Assembly: GCA_900546825.1 (NCBI GenBank)
Contig: UREE01000045.1
Span: 1-16,387 of the forward strand
DNA from: an uncultured Collinsella sp.
GTDB lineage: Bacteria > Actinomycetota > Coriobacteriia > Coriobacteriales > Coriobacteriaceae
Length of the DNA: 16,387 nt
Direction: 5' to 3'
Below are positions 7,558-14,668 of the stretch, piece after piece. Each line of letters begins with the position of its first letter. The first letter of the stretch is position 1. A model generated the notes under the pieces. It did not search any database. It worked only from the letters and a program-made list of their open reading frames with translations, and was not told the origin of the DNA. The translations under genes were made by a program, and so were the position numbers.

Positions 7558-7806
7558 ATGCATGACGTCGGAATGAACATGAGCCAGCTTGCCATGAGCG
7601 TCAAGCAGGTCGACGACACCATCGAGCTCGCCCACGAGTGGAGCCATCAGCTGCTGCATGCGACCGAGATTTTTGACATGGAGCGCATTGGCGCCAAGCT
7701 CGAAGCTGCCATGGCCGCACTGCACGAGGCGCATGACGCGCTCGAGGGCTACGAGGAAGCCATCGAGGCTGACCACAACTCCGTCGGCTCCGTAAAGCTG
7801 GTGTAG
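7558..7806 (+). CDS. Small helical protein of unknown function, coupled to nikR
   Basis: This is an 82-aa acidic protein that I do not recognise. It has no signal peptide or membrane segment and looks almost entirely alpha-helical with amphipathic heptads (IGAKLEAAMAALHEAHDALEGYEEAIEA), so it may form a coiled coil or helical hairpin. Histidines are frequent, including an HxxxHxxxH run in HEWSHQLLHAT, which could bind metal on one helix face. The ATG has AAGGAG seven bases upstream, a good site, which supports a real gene. Its stop is one base before the nikR start, so the two are almost certainly co-translated. A role in nickel handling is suggested by context only. Confidence 0.75.
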   Translation: MHDVGMNMSQLAMSVKQVDDTIELAHEWSHQLLHATEIFDMERIGAKLEAAMAALHEAHDALEGYEEAIEADHNSVGSVKLV

Positions 7807-7807
7807 G

Positions 7808-8317
7808 GTGTCCGAACACGAACACGAGCACGGCTGCGGGCACGACCACTGCAACGACACGGGCGACGAGGCGAGCTGCCGTTGCGGCGGCGGCTCCGAG
7901 CTGGTCCGTTTTTCGGTCACCGCGCCCGATGACCTACTGCGCCGCTTTGACGAGCAGATCGCACGCCGCGGCGACGTGGCCAACCGCTCCGAGGCAGTGC
8001 GCGATTTGATTCGCGCCTCAATCGCCAAAGAGCAAATGCGCACGCCCGATGAGCACGTTATCGGGTCGCTCACCATGATCTACGACCATCATACCGGCGA
8101 TCTGACGCGCCGCCTGGACGAGGTGCAGCACGACTACACCGACGAGATCGTATCAACCATGCACGTGCATCTGGATCACCACAACTGTCTGGAGATCCTG
8201 GCGCTCAAGGGTCGCGGCGAGCGCGTCTACGAACTGGCCGATCGCCTGCTGGGCCTGCGCGGCGTTAAGCACGGCGAGCTCACCTGCGCCGCCACCAGGC
8301 AAAGTCTGGGGCTATAG
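7808..8317 (+). CDS. nikR: NikR nickel-responsive regulator with His/Cys-rich N-terminal extension
   Basis: This 169-aa transcription factor binds nickel and represses, or in some species tunes, nickel uptake genes. A ribbon-helix-helix domain covers about residues 32-72 (LVRFSVTAPDDLLRRFDEQI). The C-terminal ACT-like domain keeps all four nickel ligands: H108, H119, H121 and C127 (VQH, then HVHLDHHNC). Residues 2-29 are an added tail with H4, H6, H8, H12, H14 and C10, C15, C24, C26, absent from the roughly 133-aa E. coli protein. I chose the GTG one base after the upstream stop. It lacks a strong ribosome site and relies on coupling. A later start would remove the tail, but no better-placed start codon is evident before the RHH domain. 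Confidence 0.9.
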   Translation: MSEHEHEHGCGHDHCNDTGDEASCRCGGGSELVRFSVTAPDDLLRRFDEQIARRGDVANRSEAVRDLIRASIAKEQMRTPDEHVIGSLTMIYDHHTGDLTRRLDEVQHDYTDEIVSTMHVHLDHHNCLEILALKGRGERVYELADRLLGLRGVKHGELTCAATRQSLGL

Positions 8318-8330
8318 CGGGATTTCCCGC
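8317..8330. repeat. 14-base palindrome overlapping the nikR stop
   Basis: GCGGGA TT TCCCGC is a perfect 6-bp inverted repeat with a two-base centre, beginning on the last base of the nikR stop codon. It could be a protein-binding site or a minor 3' hairpin. There is no T run. Confidence 0.35.
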
Positions 8331-8340
8331 AGCGCACCTG

Positions 8341-8411
8341 CCAAAAAGGGACAGGTTTGTTTTGGCAGGTTTAGAAGTTTTACCTACCAAAATAAACCTG
8401 TCCCTTTTTGG
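8341..8411. repeat. Long inverted repeat between nikR and hypF, REP/MITE-like
   Basis: Two 30-base arms (8341-8370 and 8382-8411) match as inverted repeats at 28 of 30 positions, with an 11-base loop. Each arm begins or ends with CCAAAA/TTTTGG and carries AGGGACAGGTTT, a word that resembles palindromic repeats associated with IS200/RAYT-type transposases in other bacteria (from memory). The transcript would form a very stable hairpin ending in CCCTTTTTGG, which may terminate or attenuate transcription into hypF. A promoter-like pair, TTGGCA (8362-8367) and TACCAA (8385-8390) with 17-base spacing, lies inside it. Confidence 0.75.
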
Positions 8412-8434
8412 TCGGTTTTGATGAGGGGTGTCGC

Positions 8435-10903
8435 ATGCGGCATGTGCATATTCATGTGACGGGCATTGTGCAGGGCGTTGGCATGCGACCGTTTGTGTAT
8501 CGCGAGGCCATGGCGCATGGCATTTGCGGCTGGGTGCTCAATGCGGGCGACGGCGTGCACATCGAGGCGCATGCTCCGGCCGATGCGCTCGATGCTTTTG
8601 TTGCCGCGCTTTCTGAGCATGCGCCTGCGGCAGCCCGCGTAGAGCATGTCGAGGTTGTGGACCTGGCAGCCAACGGTTGGGATGCCGCCAATGAACAGGG
8701 TTTTCGCATCGTAGCATCGCAGGACCAGACCGCGCACACGACGCTCGTCTCGCCCGATATCGCCACCTGCGACGATTGCCTGCGTGAGCTGTTCGATCCC
8801 GCCGACCGACGCTATCACTACCCCTTTATCAACTGCACTAACTGCGGCCCACGCTTTACCATCATCCGATCGCTGCCTTATGACCGAGCGGCTACCTCGA
8901 TGGACCGTTTTCCCATGTGTCCTGAGTGTGCCGCGGAGTATGCCGACCCACTCGACCGGCGTTTTCACGCGCAGCCCGATGCCTGCTTTAATTGCGGGCC
9001 GCATATCATGTGGCGCGAAGCGAGCGTGGGCGATGAGCCGGGCGAAGCCGCCGCGCCGCTGGCCGTCGGCACCACGCGCGAGACCAGCGACGCCATTATC
9101 GACCGCTGCGTTGAGCTGCTGGCCGTTGGTGGCATCGTCGCCATCAAGGGCCTGGGCGGATTCCATCTATCCTGTGACGCCTCCAACGAGCAGGCGGTAG
9201 CCGAGCTTCGCCGCCGTAAACGCCGCAGCAACAAGCCACTTGCCGTTATGGTGCGCAGCCTTGCCGACGCTGAACGCCTGTGCCATATCAGCGACGTTGA
9301 GCGCGGCTTGCTGGCCGGCAGCATTCGCCCCATTGTGCTGCTGCGCCGACGTGCTGTTTGCGAGAGCGGTGATTCTCCCGACGCCCTCGCGCTCGCACCG
9401 TCCGTCGCGCGCGACCTGCCCGAGCTCGGCGTTATGCTCCCCTACACCCCGCTTCAGCATCTGCTGCTTGCCGCGGCAGAAGCCCGCGGTATGCACGCGC
9501 TTGTCATGACTAGCGGAAACCTGAGCGAAGAGCCCATCGAGACCGACGACGATCTTGCCTGGGAACACCTCGTTGCCGCCGGCATCGCCGATGCGTTGCT
9601 CGGCAACGACCGCGCGATCCTCTCGCGCTACGACGACTCTGTAGTGCGCGTGGTCGACGGCGCCGTTATGCCCGTGCGCCGCGCTCGCGGATATGCACCC
9701 CAGCCGCTGCCGTTGCCGGCGCTCGACGGCACTCCGTCCTGCGTGCTCGCCTGTGGGCCACAACAAAAGGCCACGATTGCGCTCACGCGTGAAGGGGCGA
9801 ACGGCGAGGCAACCTGTTTTGTGTCGCAGCATATCGGCGATGTTGAAAACGGCGGGACCTTCGATGCCTGGAACGCCGCGCGCGCACGCTTGGAAGATCT
9901 CTTTGACTTGGCGCCCGCCGCCTTAGCCTGCGATGTACATCCCAGCTATCTATCGAGCCAGTGGGCGCGCGAGCAGGCGCGAAAATGCAATCTGCCGCTC
10001 GTCGAGGTGCAGCACCATCATGCGCATATCGCGAGCGTAATGGCCGAGGCTATCGCCGCGGGCCAGCTTACAACCGACGAGCGCGTCCTTGGCATCGCCT
10101 TTGACGGCACCGGCGCCGGTACCGATGGGACCATTTGGGGCGGCGAGTTTCTTGTTGCCAGCCTTGGCGGCTTTGAGCGCGCCGCGCATTTGCGCACCTG
10201 GGCGCTCCCCGGCGGGGCGGCCTCCGTGCGCGACGCCCGCCGCAACGCCTTTGCCCTGCTCAGTGAGCTCGGCCTGCTCGAGCACCCAGGCGCCGCTCGG
10301 CTTTTGGACAGCCTCGACGAGCAAACGCGCAGCGTGACAGCCACCATGATCGAGCGCGGCATCAACAGCCCGCGTACCAGCAGCATGGGGCGTCTCTTTG
10401 ATGCCGCGGCAGCAATTCTGGGCATCTGCGACAAGGCAACCTACGAGGGCGAACTCGCCATAGAATTCGAAGCCGCCGCCTGGCGCGCGCTCAGCAGTGA
10501 AAGTGCCTGCCCCACCGGCAATATGGCCAGCTTTTCCGTAACCGAATCATCCCGTCCGGACGACTGCCATGTTCTGAACTCCAGACCGCTTATTGAGGCG
10601 CTTTTGGAGGGAATCAGGACCGGCGTGCCCGCCGGCAAGATCGCGCTCGACTTCCATGTCACCATCGCACGCGCGTCGACCCGCATCGCAAGCGAGATCT
10701 GCGTCCGTGAAGGCATCGACACCGTCGTGCTCTCGGGCGGCGTGTTCATGAACCGACTCCTGCTTCAGTTCCTCACCCGCGAGCTCAAAAGCGCAGGCCT
10801 TACTGTCCTTGTCCCCCACACCGCACCCGTCAATGACGGCTGCATCGCCTACGGTCAGACGGCGGTCGCAAGCGCTCGCCTCGCGCAGACAGCATCGCGA
10901 TAG
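8435..10903 (+). CDS. hypF: Carbamoyltransferase HypF, hydrogenase maturation
   Basis: This 822-aa cytoplasmic enzyme uses carbamoyl phosphate and ATP to carbamoylate the C-terminal cysteine of HypE, the first step toward the cyanide ligands of [NiFe] hydrogenase. Domains in order: acylphosphatase-like (about 1-90, GIVQGVGMRPFVYR with R18, N36 in WVLNAGDG); two zinc fingers with C112/C115/C134/C137 and C162/C165/C184/C187; YrdC-like nucleotide domain (about 230-400, GLGGFHLSCDASN); and Kae1-like domain (about 430-822, HHHAHIASV at 527-535, AFDGTGAGTDG, VVLSGGVFMN). It is slightly longer than E. coli HypF. The ATG with GAGGGG six bases upstream is preferred over an upstream TTG inside the palindrome. 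Confidence 0.96.
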   Translation: MRHVHIHVTGIVQGVGMRPFVYREAMAHGICGWVLNAGDGVHIEAHAPADALDAFVAALSEHAPAAARVEHVEVVDLAANGWDAANEQGFRIVASQDQTAHTTLVSPDIATCDDCLRELFDPADRRYHYPFINCTNCGPRFTIIRSLPYDRAATSMDRFPMCPECAAEYADPLDRRFHAQPDACFNCGPHIMWREASVGDEPGEAAAPLAVGTTRETSDAIIDRCVELLAVGGIVAIKGLGGFHLSCDASNEQAVAELRRRKRRSNKPLAVMVRSLADAERLCHISDVERGLLAGSIRPIVLLRRRAVCESGDSPDALALAPSVARDLPELGVMLPYTPLQHLLLAAAEARGMHALVMTSGNLSEEPIETDDDLAWEHLVAAGIADALLGNDRAILSRYDDSVVRVVDGAVMPVRRARGYAPQPLPLPALDGTPSCVLACGPQQKATIALTREGANGEATCFVSQHIGDVENGGTFDAWNAARARLEDLFDLAPAALACDVHPSYLSSQWAREQARKCNLPLVEVQHHHAHIASVMAEAIAAGQLTTDERVLGIAFDGTGAGTDGTIWGGEFLVASLGGFERAAHLRTWALPGGAASVRDARRNAFALLSELGLLEHPGAARLLDSLDEQTRSVTATMIERGINSPRTSSMGRLFDAAAAILGICDKATYEGELAIEFEAAAWRALSSESACPTGNMASFSVTESSRPDDCHVLNSRPLIEALLEGIRTGVPAGKIALDFHVTIARASTRIASEICVREGIDTVVLSGGVFMNRLLLQFLTRELKSAGLTVLVPHTAPVNDGCIAYGQTAVASARLAQTASR

Positions 10904-10949
10904 GCTGTTTTGCCAGCCTGCGCGTCGCCGTCTCACAGGTGTAACGCGT

Positions 10950-10978
10950 TTGCTCGTGACTCCCGCGAGCGCTACCAT
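10950..10978 (+). promoter_or_regulatory. Candidate promoter before hypC
   Basis: TTGCTC (10950-10955) and TACCAT (10973-10978) are 17 bases apart, with an expected start near 10985 and a leader of about 50 bases to hypC. A palindrome, CCATCA AC TGATGG (10975-10988), overlaps the -10 box and start point and could be an operator. It is equally possible that hypC is transcribed from upstream of hypF. Confidence 0.35.
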
Positions 10979-11034
10979 CAACTGATGGGTAATTAGGCGC
11001 CTATCCAGCGCAAAACGTATAAAAGGGGAACATT

Positions 11035-11295
11035 ATGTGCCTTGCCGTTCCCGGTAAAGTGGTCAAACGCGACGACGACCTTAAGGCGACCGTCGACATG
11101 ATGGGCATCGAGCGCCCCGTTTCGCTGCGCCTCGTGCCGACGGCACAGGTAGGCGACTATATTCTCGTGCACGCCGGCTTTGGCATTCAGATTGTCGACG
11201 AGCAGGAGGCGCAGGAGACGCTCGACCTGGTCAGCACCATGACCGAGCTGGCCAAAGAGGACCAGCTGGCCACCAACCCGGCAGAGGCTTACTAG
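11035..11295 (+). CDS. hypC: Hydrogenase maturation chaperone HypC
   Basis: This 86-aa small chaperone carries the Fe(CN)2CO group together with HypD and delivers it to the hydrogenase large-subunit precursor. The family signature MCLAVPGKVV is intact, with the essential C2 exposed after removal of Met1. HAGFGIQIVDEQEAQETLDLV is the usual C-terminal half. AAGGGG lies six bases before the ATG. The stop codon shares one base with the GTG start of hypD, so the two partners are probably made in equal amounts. HypC and HybG cannot be told apart by sequence alone. Confidence 0.95.
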   Translation: MCLAVPGKVVKRDDDLKATVDMMGIERPVSLRLVPTAQVGDYILVHAGFGIQIVDEQEAQETLDLVSTMTELAKEDQLATNPAEAY

Positions 11296-12410
11296 TGGCG
11301 GCCGGACAGCCGGTTCGCTCCGGTATCGACTTTTCGGCATTCCGCGACCCCAAGCTGGCTCGCGAGCTCATCGATCGTATTCACGAGCTTGTCGGCAACC
11401 GCAGCATCAACCTTATGGAAGTCTGCGGTACGCATACCGTGAGCATCGGTCGCTATGGCTTTCGCTCCATTATGCCTGCCGGGCTCAAACTGCTGAGCGG
11501 TCCGGGTTGCCCCGTCTGTGTTACCGCCAACCGCGATATCGACCATGCAATCGCGCTCGCCAAGATGGACGGCGCCATCATCACCACCTTTGGCGACATG
11601 ATGCGCGTGCCCGGGTCGTCTACCTCGCTCGCCGCGCAAAAGGCGGCGGGGCGCGATATTCGCATTGTGTACTCCCCGCTCGATGCACTCGATATCGCCG
11701 AACACAACCCCGATCGCCCGGTCATCTTTATGGGCGTCGGCTTTGAGACCACGACGCCTACCATCGCCGCCGCCATCCTGGAGGCAGACGCGCGCGGGCT
11801 GCAGAACTTCTCGGTCTACTGTGCCCATAAGACCACGCCGCCGGCGCTGCGCGCCATCGCCAACGATCCCGAGACCACTATCGACGGCTTTATCCTGCCG
11901 GGCCACGTCGCCACCATCACGGGCCTGGCGCCCTTTAGCTTTTTGGTCGACGAGTTCAATACCCCGGGTGTGGTCACGGGATTTGAACCGGTCGATATCC
12001 TGCAGGGCATCTGCATGCTGGTCCAGATGGTTGTCGAGAACAGGCCGGCGATCGACAACGCCTACCGCCGTGGCGTCAACGCAGACGGCAACCCCGTGGC
12101 GCGCCAGCTGGTCGAGCAGGTGTTTGAGCCATGCGACACCACGTGGCGCGGGCTGGGGCCGATTGCCAACTCGGGCCTTTCCATCCGCCCCGAGTTCTCG
12201 CGCTTTGATGCCCGTACTCGCTTTGACGTGCCCGTTGAGACGACGGTCGAGCCGCGTGGGTGCCGCTGCGGCGACGTGCTGCGCGGGGCCATTACGCCGA
12301 GCGACTGCCCTCTGTTCGGCCAAGCTTGTACACCCGAGCATCCCATCGGCCCCTGCATGGTGAGTTCCGAGGGCAGCTGTGCAGCATATTTCCGCTACCG
12401 AGGCTGTTAG
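11295..12410 (+). CDS. hypD: Hydrogenase maturation iron-sulfur protein HypD
   Basis: This 371-aa scaffold protein, with HypC, binds iron and receives cyanide from HypE to build the Fe(CN)2CO moiety. Conserved elements are C44 in EVCGTHTVSIGRYG, C72 and C75 in GPGCPVC, IFMGVGFETTTPTIA, and a C-terminal cysteine-rich region (EPRGCRCGDVLRG, SDCPLFGQACTPEHP, GPCMVSSEGSC) that holds the [4Fe-4S] cluster. Length is typical. It starts at a GTG overlapping the hypC stop (TAGTG), with AGAGG about seven bases upstream. A hairpin follows directly after the stop. Confidence 0.95.
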   Translation: MAAGQPVRSGIDFSAFRDPKLARELIDRIHELVGNRSINLMEVCGTHTVSIGRYGFRSIMPAGLKLLSGPGCPVCVTANRDIDHAIALAKMDGAIITTFGDMMRVPGSSTSLAAQKAAGRDIRIVYSPLDALDIAEHNPDRPVIFMGVGFETTTPTIAAAILEADARGLQNFSVYCAHKTTPPALRAIANDPETTIDGFILPGHVATITGLAPFSFLVDEFNTPGVVTGFEPVDILQGICMLVQMVVENRPAIDNAYRRGVNADGNPVARQLVEQVFEPCDTTWRGLGPIANSGLSIRPEFSRFDARTRFDVPVETTVEPRGCRCGDVLRGAITPSDCPLFGQACTPEHPIGPCMVSSEGSCAAYFRYRGC

Positions 12411-12412
12411 GT

Positions 12413-12436
12413 TCCGCCGTTCTAACGAACGGCGGA
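12413..12436 (+). terminator. Hairpin just after the hypD stop
   Basis: TCCGCCGTTC pairs perfectly with GAACGGCGGA around a TAAC loop (10 bp), starting two bases after the hypD stop. No T run follows, so it may protect the hypCD transcript 3' end or act as a pause site instead of a full intrinsic terminator. Confidence 0.4.
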
Positions 12437-12449
12437 CCGGTCGACGCTG

Positions 12450-12549
12450 CGCGCCATTCAGGCGAGCGATTTGCCTTTCAATCGTCGGCTGCGGGCAAAA
12501 GCCCAGCAGCCTCCTCTTTCAAGGCAACTCACTTCGCCTGAATGGCGCT
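12450..12549. repeat. 100-base palindromic element between hypD and hypE, MITE-like
   Basis: Perfect 15-base terminal inverted repeats (12451-12465 and 12534-12548, GCGCCATTCAGGCGA and complement) enclose further nested pairing. TTGCCTT (12471-12477) pairs with AAGGCAA (12521-12527). GGCTGCGGGC (12487-12496) pairs with GCCC-A-GCAGCC (12501-12511) around an AAAA loop. The five bases CGCTG occur immediately on both sides (12445-12449 and 12550-12554), like a target-site duplication. It could be a non-autonomous mobile element or a structured RNA. No protein is encoded. Confidence 0.6.
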
Positions 12550-12562
12550 CGCTGACTTTTAC

Positions 12563-12592
12563 TTAACATCGATTCTGCCACACTCAGCTATT
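12563..12592 (+). promoter_or_regulatory. Weak candidate promoter for hypE
   Basis: TTAACA (12563-12568) and GCTATT (12587-12592) are 18 bases apart, about 30 bases before the hypE ATG. The -35 box is good and the -10 box is poor. It would matter if the palindromic element upstream stops transcription coming from hypCD. Confidence 0.25.
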
Positions 12593-12621
12593 GCCGACCC
12601 CCCACGATTGGAGTTTTCGAT

Positions 12622-13656
12622 ATGTCCCGTACTGCCACCGATAGCACTGTCCTGTTGGGCCACGGCTCTGGCGGCCAGATGATGAAACGCATCATCGATG
12701 AGGTCTTTTTGGATGCCTTTGGGTCGCCCGAACTGCTCGAGGGCAACGATGCCGGCGTCGCTGCGCTGCCCGCGAGCGGGCGCGTCGCCATGTCGACCGA
12801 CAGCTTTGTAGTCTCGCCGCAGTTCTTCCCCGGCGGCAATATCGGCCGACTCGCCGTGTGCGGAACCGTTAACGACGTCGCGACCTCGGGCGCCAACGTG
12901 CGCTACCTCTCATGCGGCTTTATCCTCGAAGAGGGCTATCCCATGGACAAGCTGCGTCAAATCGTGCAGACCATGGCCGAAACGGCGTGCGAGGCGGACG
13001 TGGCGATCATCACGGGCGACACCAAGGTGGTCGAGCGCGGCGGGGCCGACGGCGTCTACATCAATACCGCCGGCGTGGGCGAGGTGCCCGCGGGCGTGAC
13101 GCTCAGCGGCGCCAACTGCCAGCCTGGCGATATCATCCTGGTGTCGGGTACACTCGGCGACCACGGCATCGCCATCATGAGCCAACGCGAGGGCTTGGCG
13201 TTTTCGAGCACCATCGAAAGCGATGCCGCGCCGCTCAACCACCTGATTGCCGATGTGCTTGCCGCAGCACCCGACACACGCTGCTTCCGCGACCCCACGC
13301 GCGGTGGCCTGGCGTCCACGCTCAACGAATTTGCGCAGGCCAGCGGCGTTGCCATGGAGGTCGACGAGGATGCCGTGCCCGTACGCCCCGACGTGCAGGC
13401 AGCCTGCGAGATGCTCGGCTACGATGTGTTGCAGGTGGCAAACGAGGGCAAGATGGTCGCCGTGGTGCCGGCCGAACAGGCAGATGCGGCACTGGCCGCC
13501 ATGCGCGCCGCCCGCTACGGCGAGAATGCCGCCATTATCGGTCGCGTGCTGCCGCTTGCCGAGGACGCCCGCCCCGCCGTGCGCGTACGCACCGGCTGGG
13601 GCTCGACCCGCATCCTCGACATGCTCGTAGGAGAGCAGCTGCCGAGGATTTGCTAA
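12622..13656 (+). CDS. hypE: Hydrogenase maturation protein HypE (carbamoyl dehydratase)
   Basis: This 344-aa enzyme of the AIR-synthase/SelD-like fold dehydrates, with ATP, the thiocarboxamide placed on its C-terminal cysteine by HypF, giving a thiocyanate that is passed to HypC-HypD. The diagnostic C-terminus PRIC is present, ending on C344. The N-terminal glycine-rich loop LGHGSGGQMM, STDSFVVSP, GTVNDVATSGA and DPTRGGLASTLNEFA are typical. The PRIC end rules out SelD. TTGGAG lies eight bases before the ATG. It is separated from hypD by 211 bases holding the palindromic element, unlike the tight hypDE coupling common elsewhere. Confidence 0.96.
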   Translation: MSRTATDSTVLLGHGSGGQMMKRIIDEVFLDAFGSPELLEGNDAGVAALPASGRVAMSTDSFVVSPQFFPGGNIGRLAVCGTVNDVATSGANVRYLSCGFILEEGYPMDKLRQIVQTMAETACEADVAIITGDTKVVERGGADGVYINTAGVGEVPAGVTLSGANCQPGDIILVSGTLGDHGIAIMSQREGLAFSSTIESDAAPLNHLIADVLAAAPDTRCFRDPTRGGLASTLNEFAQASGVAMEVDEDAVPVRPDVQAACEMLGYDVLQVANEGKMVAVVPAEQADAALAAMRAARYGENAAIIGRVLPLAEDARPAVRVRTGWGSTRILDMLVGEQLPRIC

Positions 13657-13761
13657 CGACAAAGGCTCAGGGCTATTAAAGATATTCAGATTCCAAACAT
13701 GCCCGGCACGCATGCCCAGTATCATGGGGTGCGTTTTACAACTCAAGCGGCAGGAGCACCC

Positions 13762-14430
13762 ATGGCAGCAGCTTTTTCCCATGTGATCTTTGATCTGGAT
13801 GGCACCATCCTCAACACGCTCGAGGACCTGGCGGCCGCCGGCAACCATACCTGCGAGACGCACGGCTGGCCCACGTTTGCCGTAGACGAGTACCGCTACA
13901 AGGTGGGAAACGGCATGCTCAAGCTGGTCGAGCGCTTTATGCCTGCCGAGTATGCGGGCGACGGTCGCATGTTTGAGCAGACGCTTGCCGAGTTTAGGGC
14001 CTATTACGGCGAGCACAAGGAGGACCACACTGCCCCCTATGCCGGTACTATCGAGATGCTCGACCGCCTGCGCGCCGCGGGCGTGCAGCTTGCCGTGCTC
14101 ACCAACAAGGACCACGTCTCGGCGGTTCCGCTTATCGAGAAATACTTTGGTTCCGAGCGCTTTGCGCTGGTGCAGGGCCGAGTCGATGCGCTTCCTCCCA
14201 AGCCCGAGGCGCCTGTTACGCTGCATGTGATGAAAGAGCTAGGCGCCGATCCGGCAACCACACTCTATGTAGGCGATTCCAATGTCGATATCCTGACCGG
14301 TCACAATGCCGGCCTCAAGAGCGCCGGTGTCAGCTGGGGCTTCCGCGGCCGCGCAGAGCTGGAAGCCGCCGGCGCCGACTACGTGGTGGACACCCAAGAC
14401 GAGCTCTCGGCGCTGATTCTGGGCGAGTAG
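13762..14430 (+). CDS. HAD-superfamily hydrolase, phosphoglycolate-phosphatase type
   Basis: This 222-aa cytoplasmic phosphatase has motif I FDLDGTILNT with D11 (nucleophile) and D13. A helical C1 cap covers about residues 18-85. Motif II is AVLTNKDH, motif III a lysine in LPPKPEAP, and motif IV GDSNVDILTGHNAG. This layout fits Gph/PGPase enzymes, but related enzymes hydrolyse other sugar phosphates or pyrophosphate, so the substrate is not settled. The ATG has CAGGAG five bases upstream. An upstream ATG at 13699 in the same frame has no site and adds a non-family leader. A TATCAT box near 13719-13724 is a possible -10. No functional link to the hyp genes is evident. Confidence 0.88.
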   Translation: MAAAFSHVIFDLDGTILNTLEDLAAAGNHTCETHGWPTFAVDEYRYKVGNGMLKLVERFMPAEYAGDGRMFEQTLAEFRAYYGEHKEDHTAPYAGTIEMLDRLRAAGVQLAVLTNKDHVSAVPLIEKYFGSERFALVQGRVDALPPKPEAPVTLHVMKELGADPATTLYVGDSNVDILTGHNAGLKSAGVSWGFRGRAELEAAGADYVVDTQDELSALILGE

Positions 14431-14471
14431 CGGGGCTGTCGCTCAACACGGCTGCATAGATTCTGTCGCGC

Positions 14472-14641
14472 GGAAAGCGCATCCCGTTTTGCCGCCCCAG
14501 AATGGGATGCGCTTTCCGGTTGAGCCTTGTCGGGGAAACGGCATCCCGTTTCAGAGCAATATTCCGGGTCGCACTTTCCACAACCCACCCCATCCGGAAA
14601 CCGCGACCCGCTATTCGGCCAAATACCGGCTCGTATTTTCC
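14472..14641. repeat. Three-unit REP-like hairpin array, 62-base period
   Basis: Six related 20-base words alternate in orientation: plus at 14472, 14534 and 14596, minus at 14498-14517, 14560-14579 and 14622-14641. The approximate consensus is GGAAAnnnCRWCCCG plus five variable bases. Each plus/minus pair spans exactly 46 bases with a six-base loop, and the pairs are separated by exactly 16 bases. Unit 1 forms a full 20-bp stem (two wobbles). Unit 2 pairs at 12 of 20 positions. Unit 3 pairs at about 16 of 20 counting one wobble. Confidence 0.75.
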
Positions 14642-14668
14642 CGAGCATTCGATGCAACGCTGGCGCAA

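Noticed and set aside
6739..8076. 445-aa minus-strand frame across trxA, the small gene and nikR
   Set aside because: It runs through a strong terminator and three supported genes, and shows no recognisable motif.
12910..14226. 438-aa minus-strand frame across hypE and the phosphatase
   Set aside because: It spans two well-supported genes and the gap between them, and its composition is that of a GC-rich shadow frame with no domain.
14472..14641. CRISPR array
   Set aside because: The words alternate orientation and diverge, gaps are 6 and 16 bases, and there are no cas genes. This geometry fits hairpin repeats, not repeat-spacer units.
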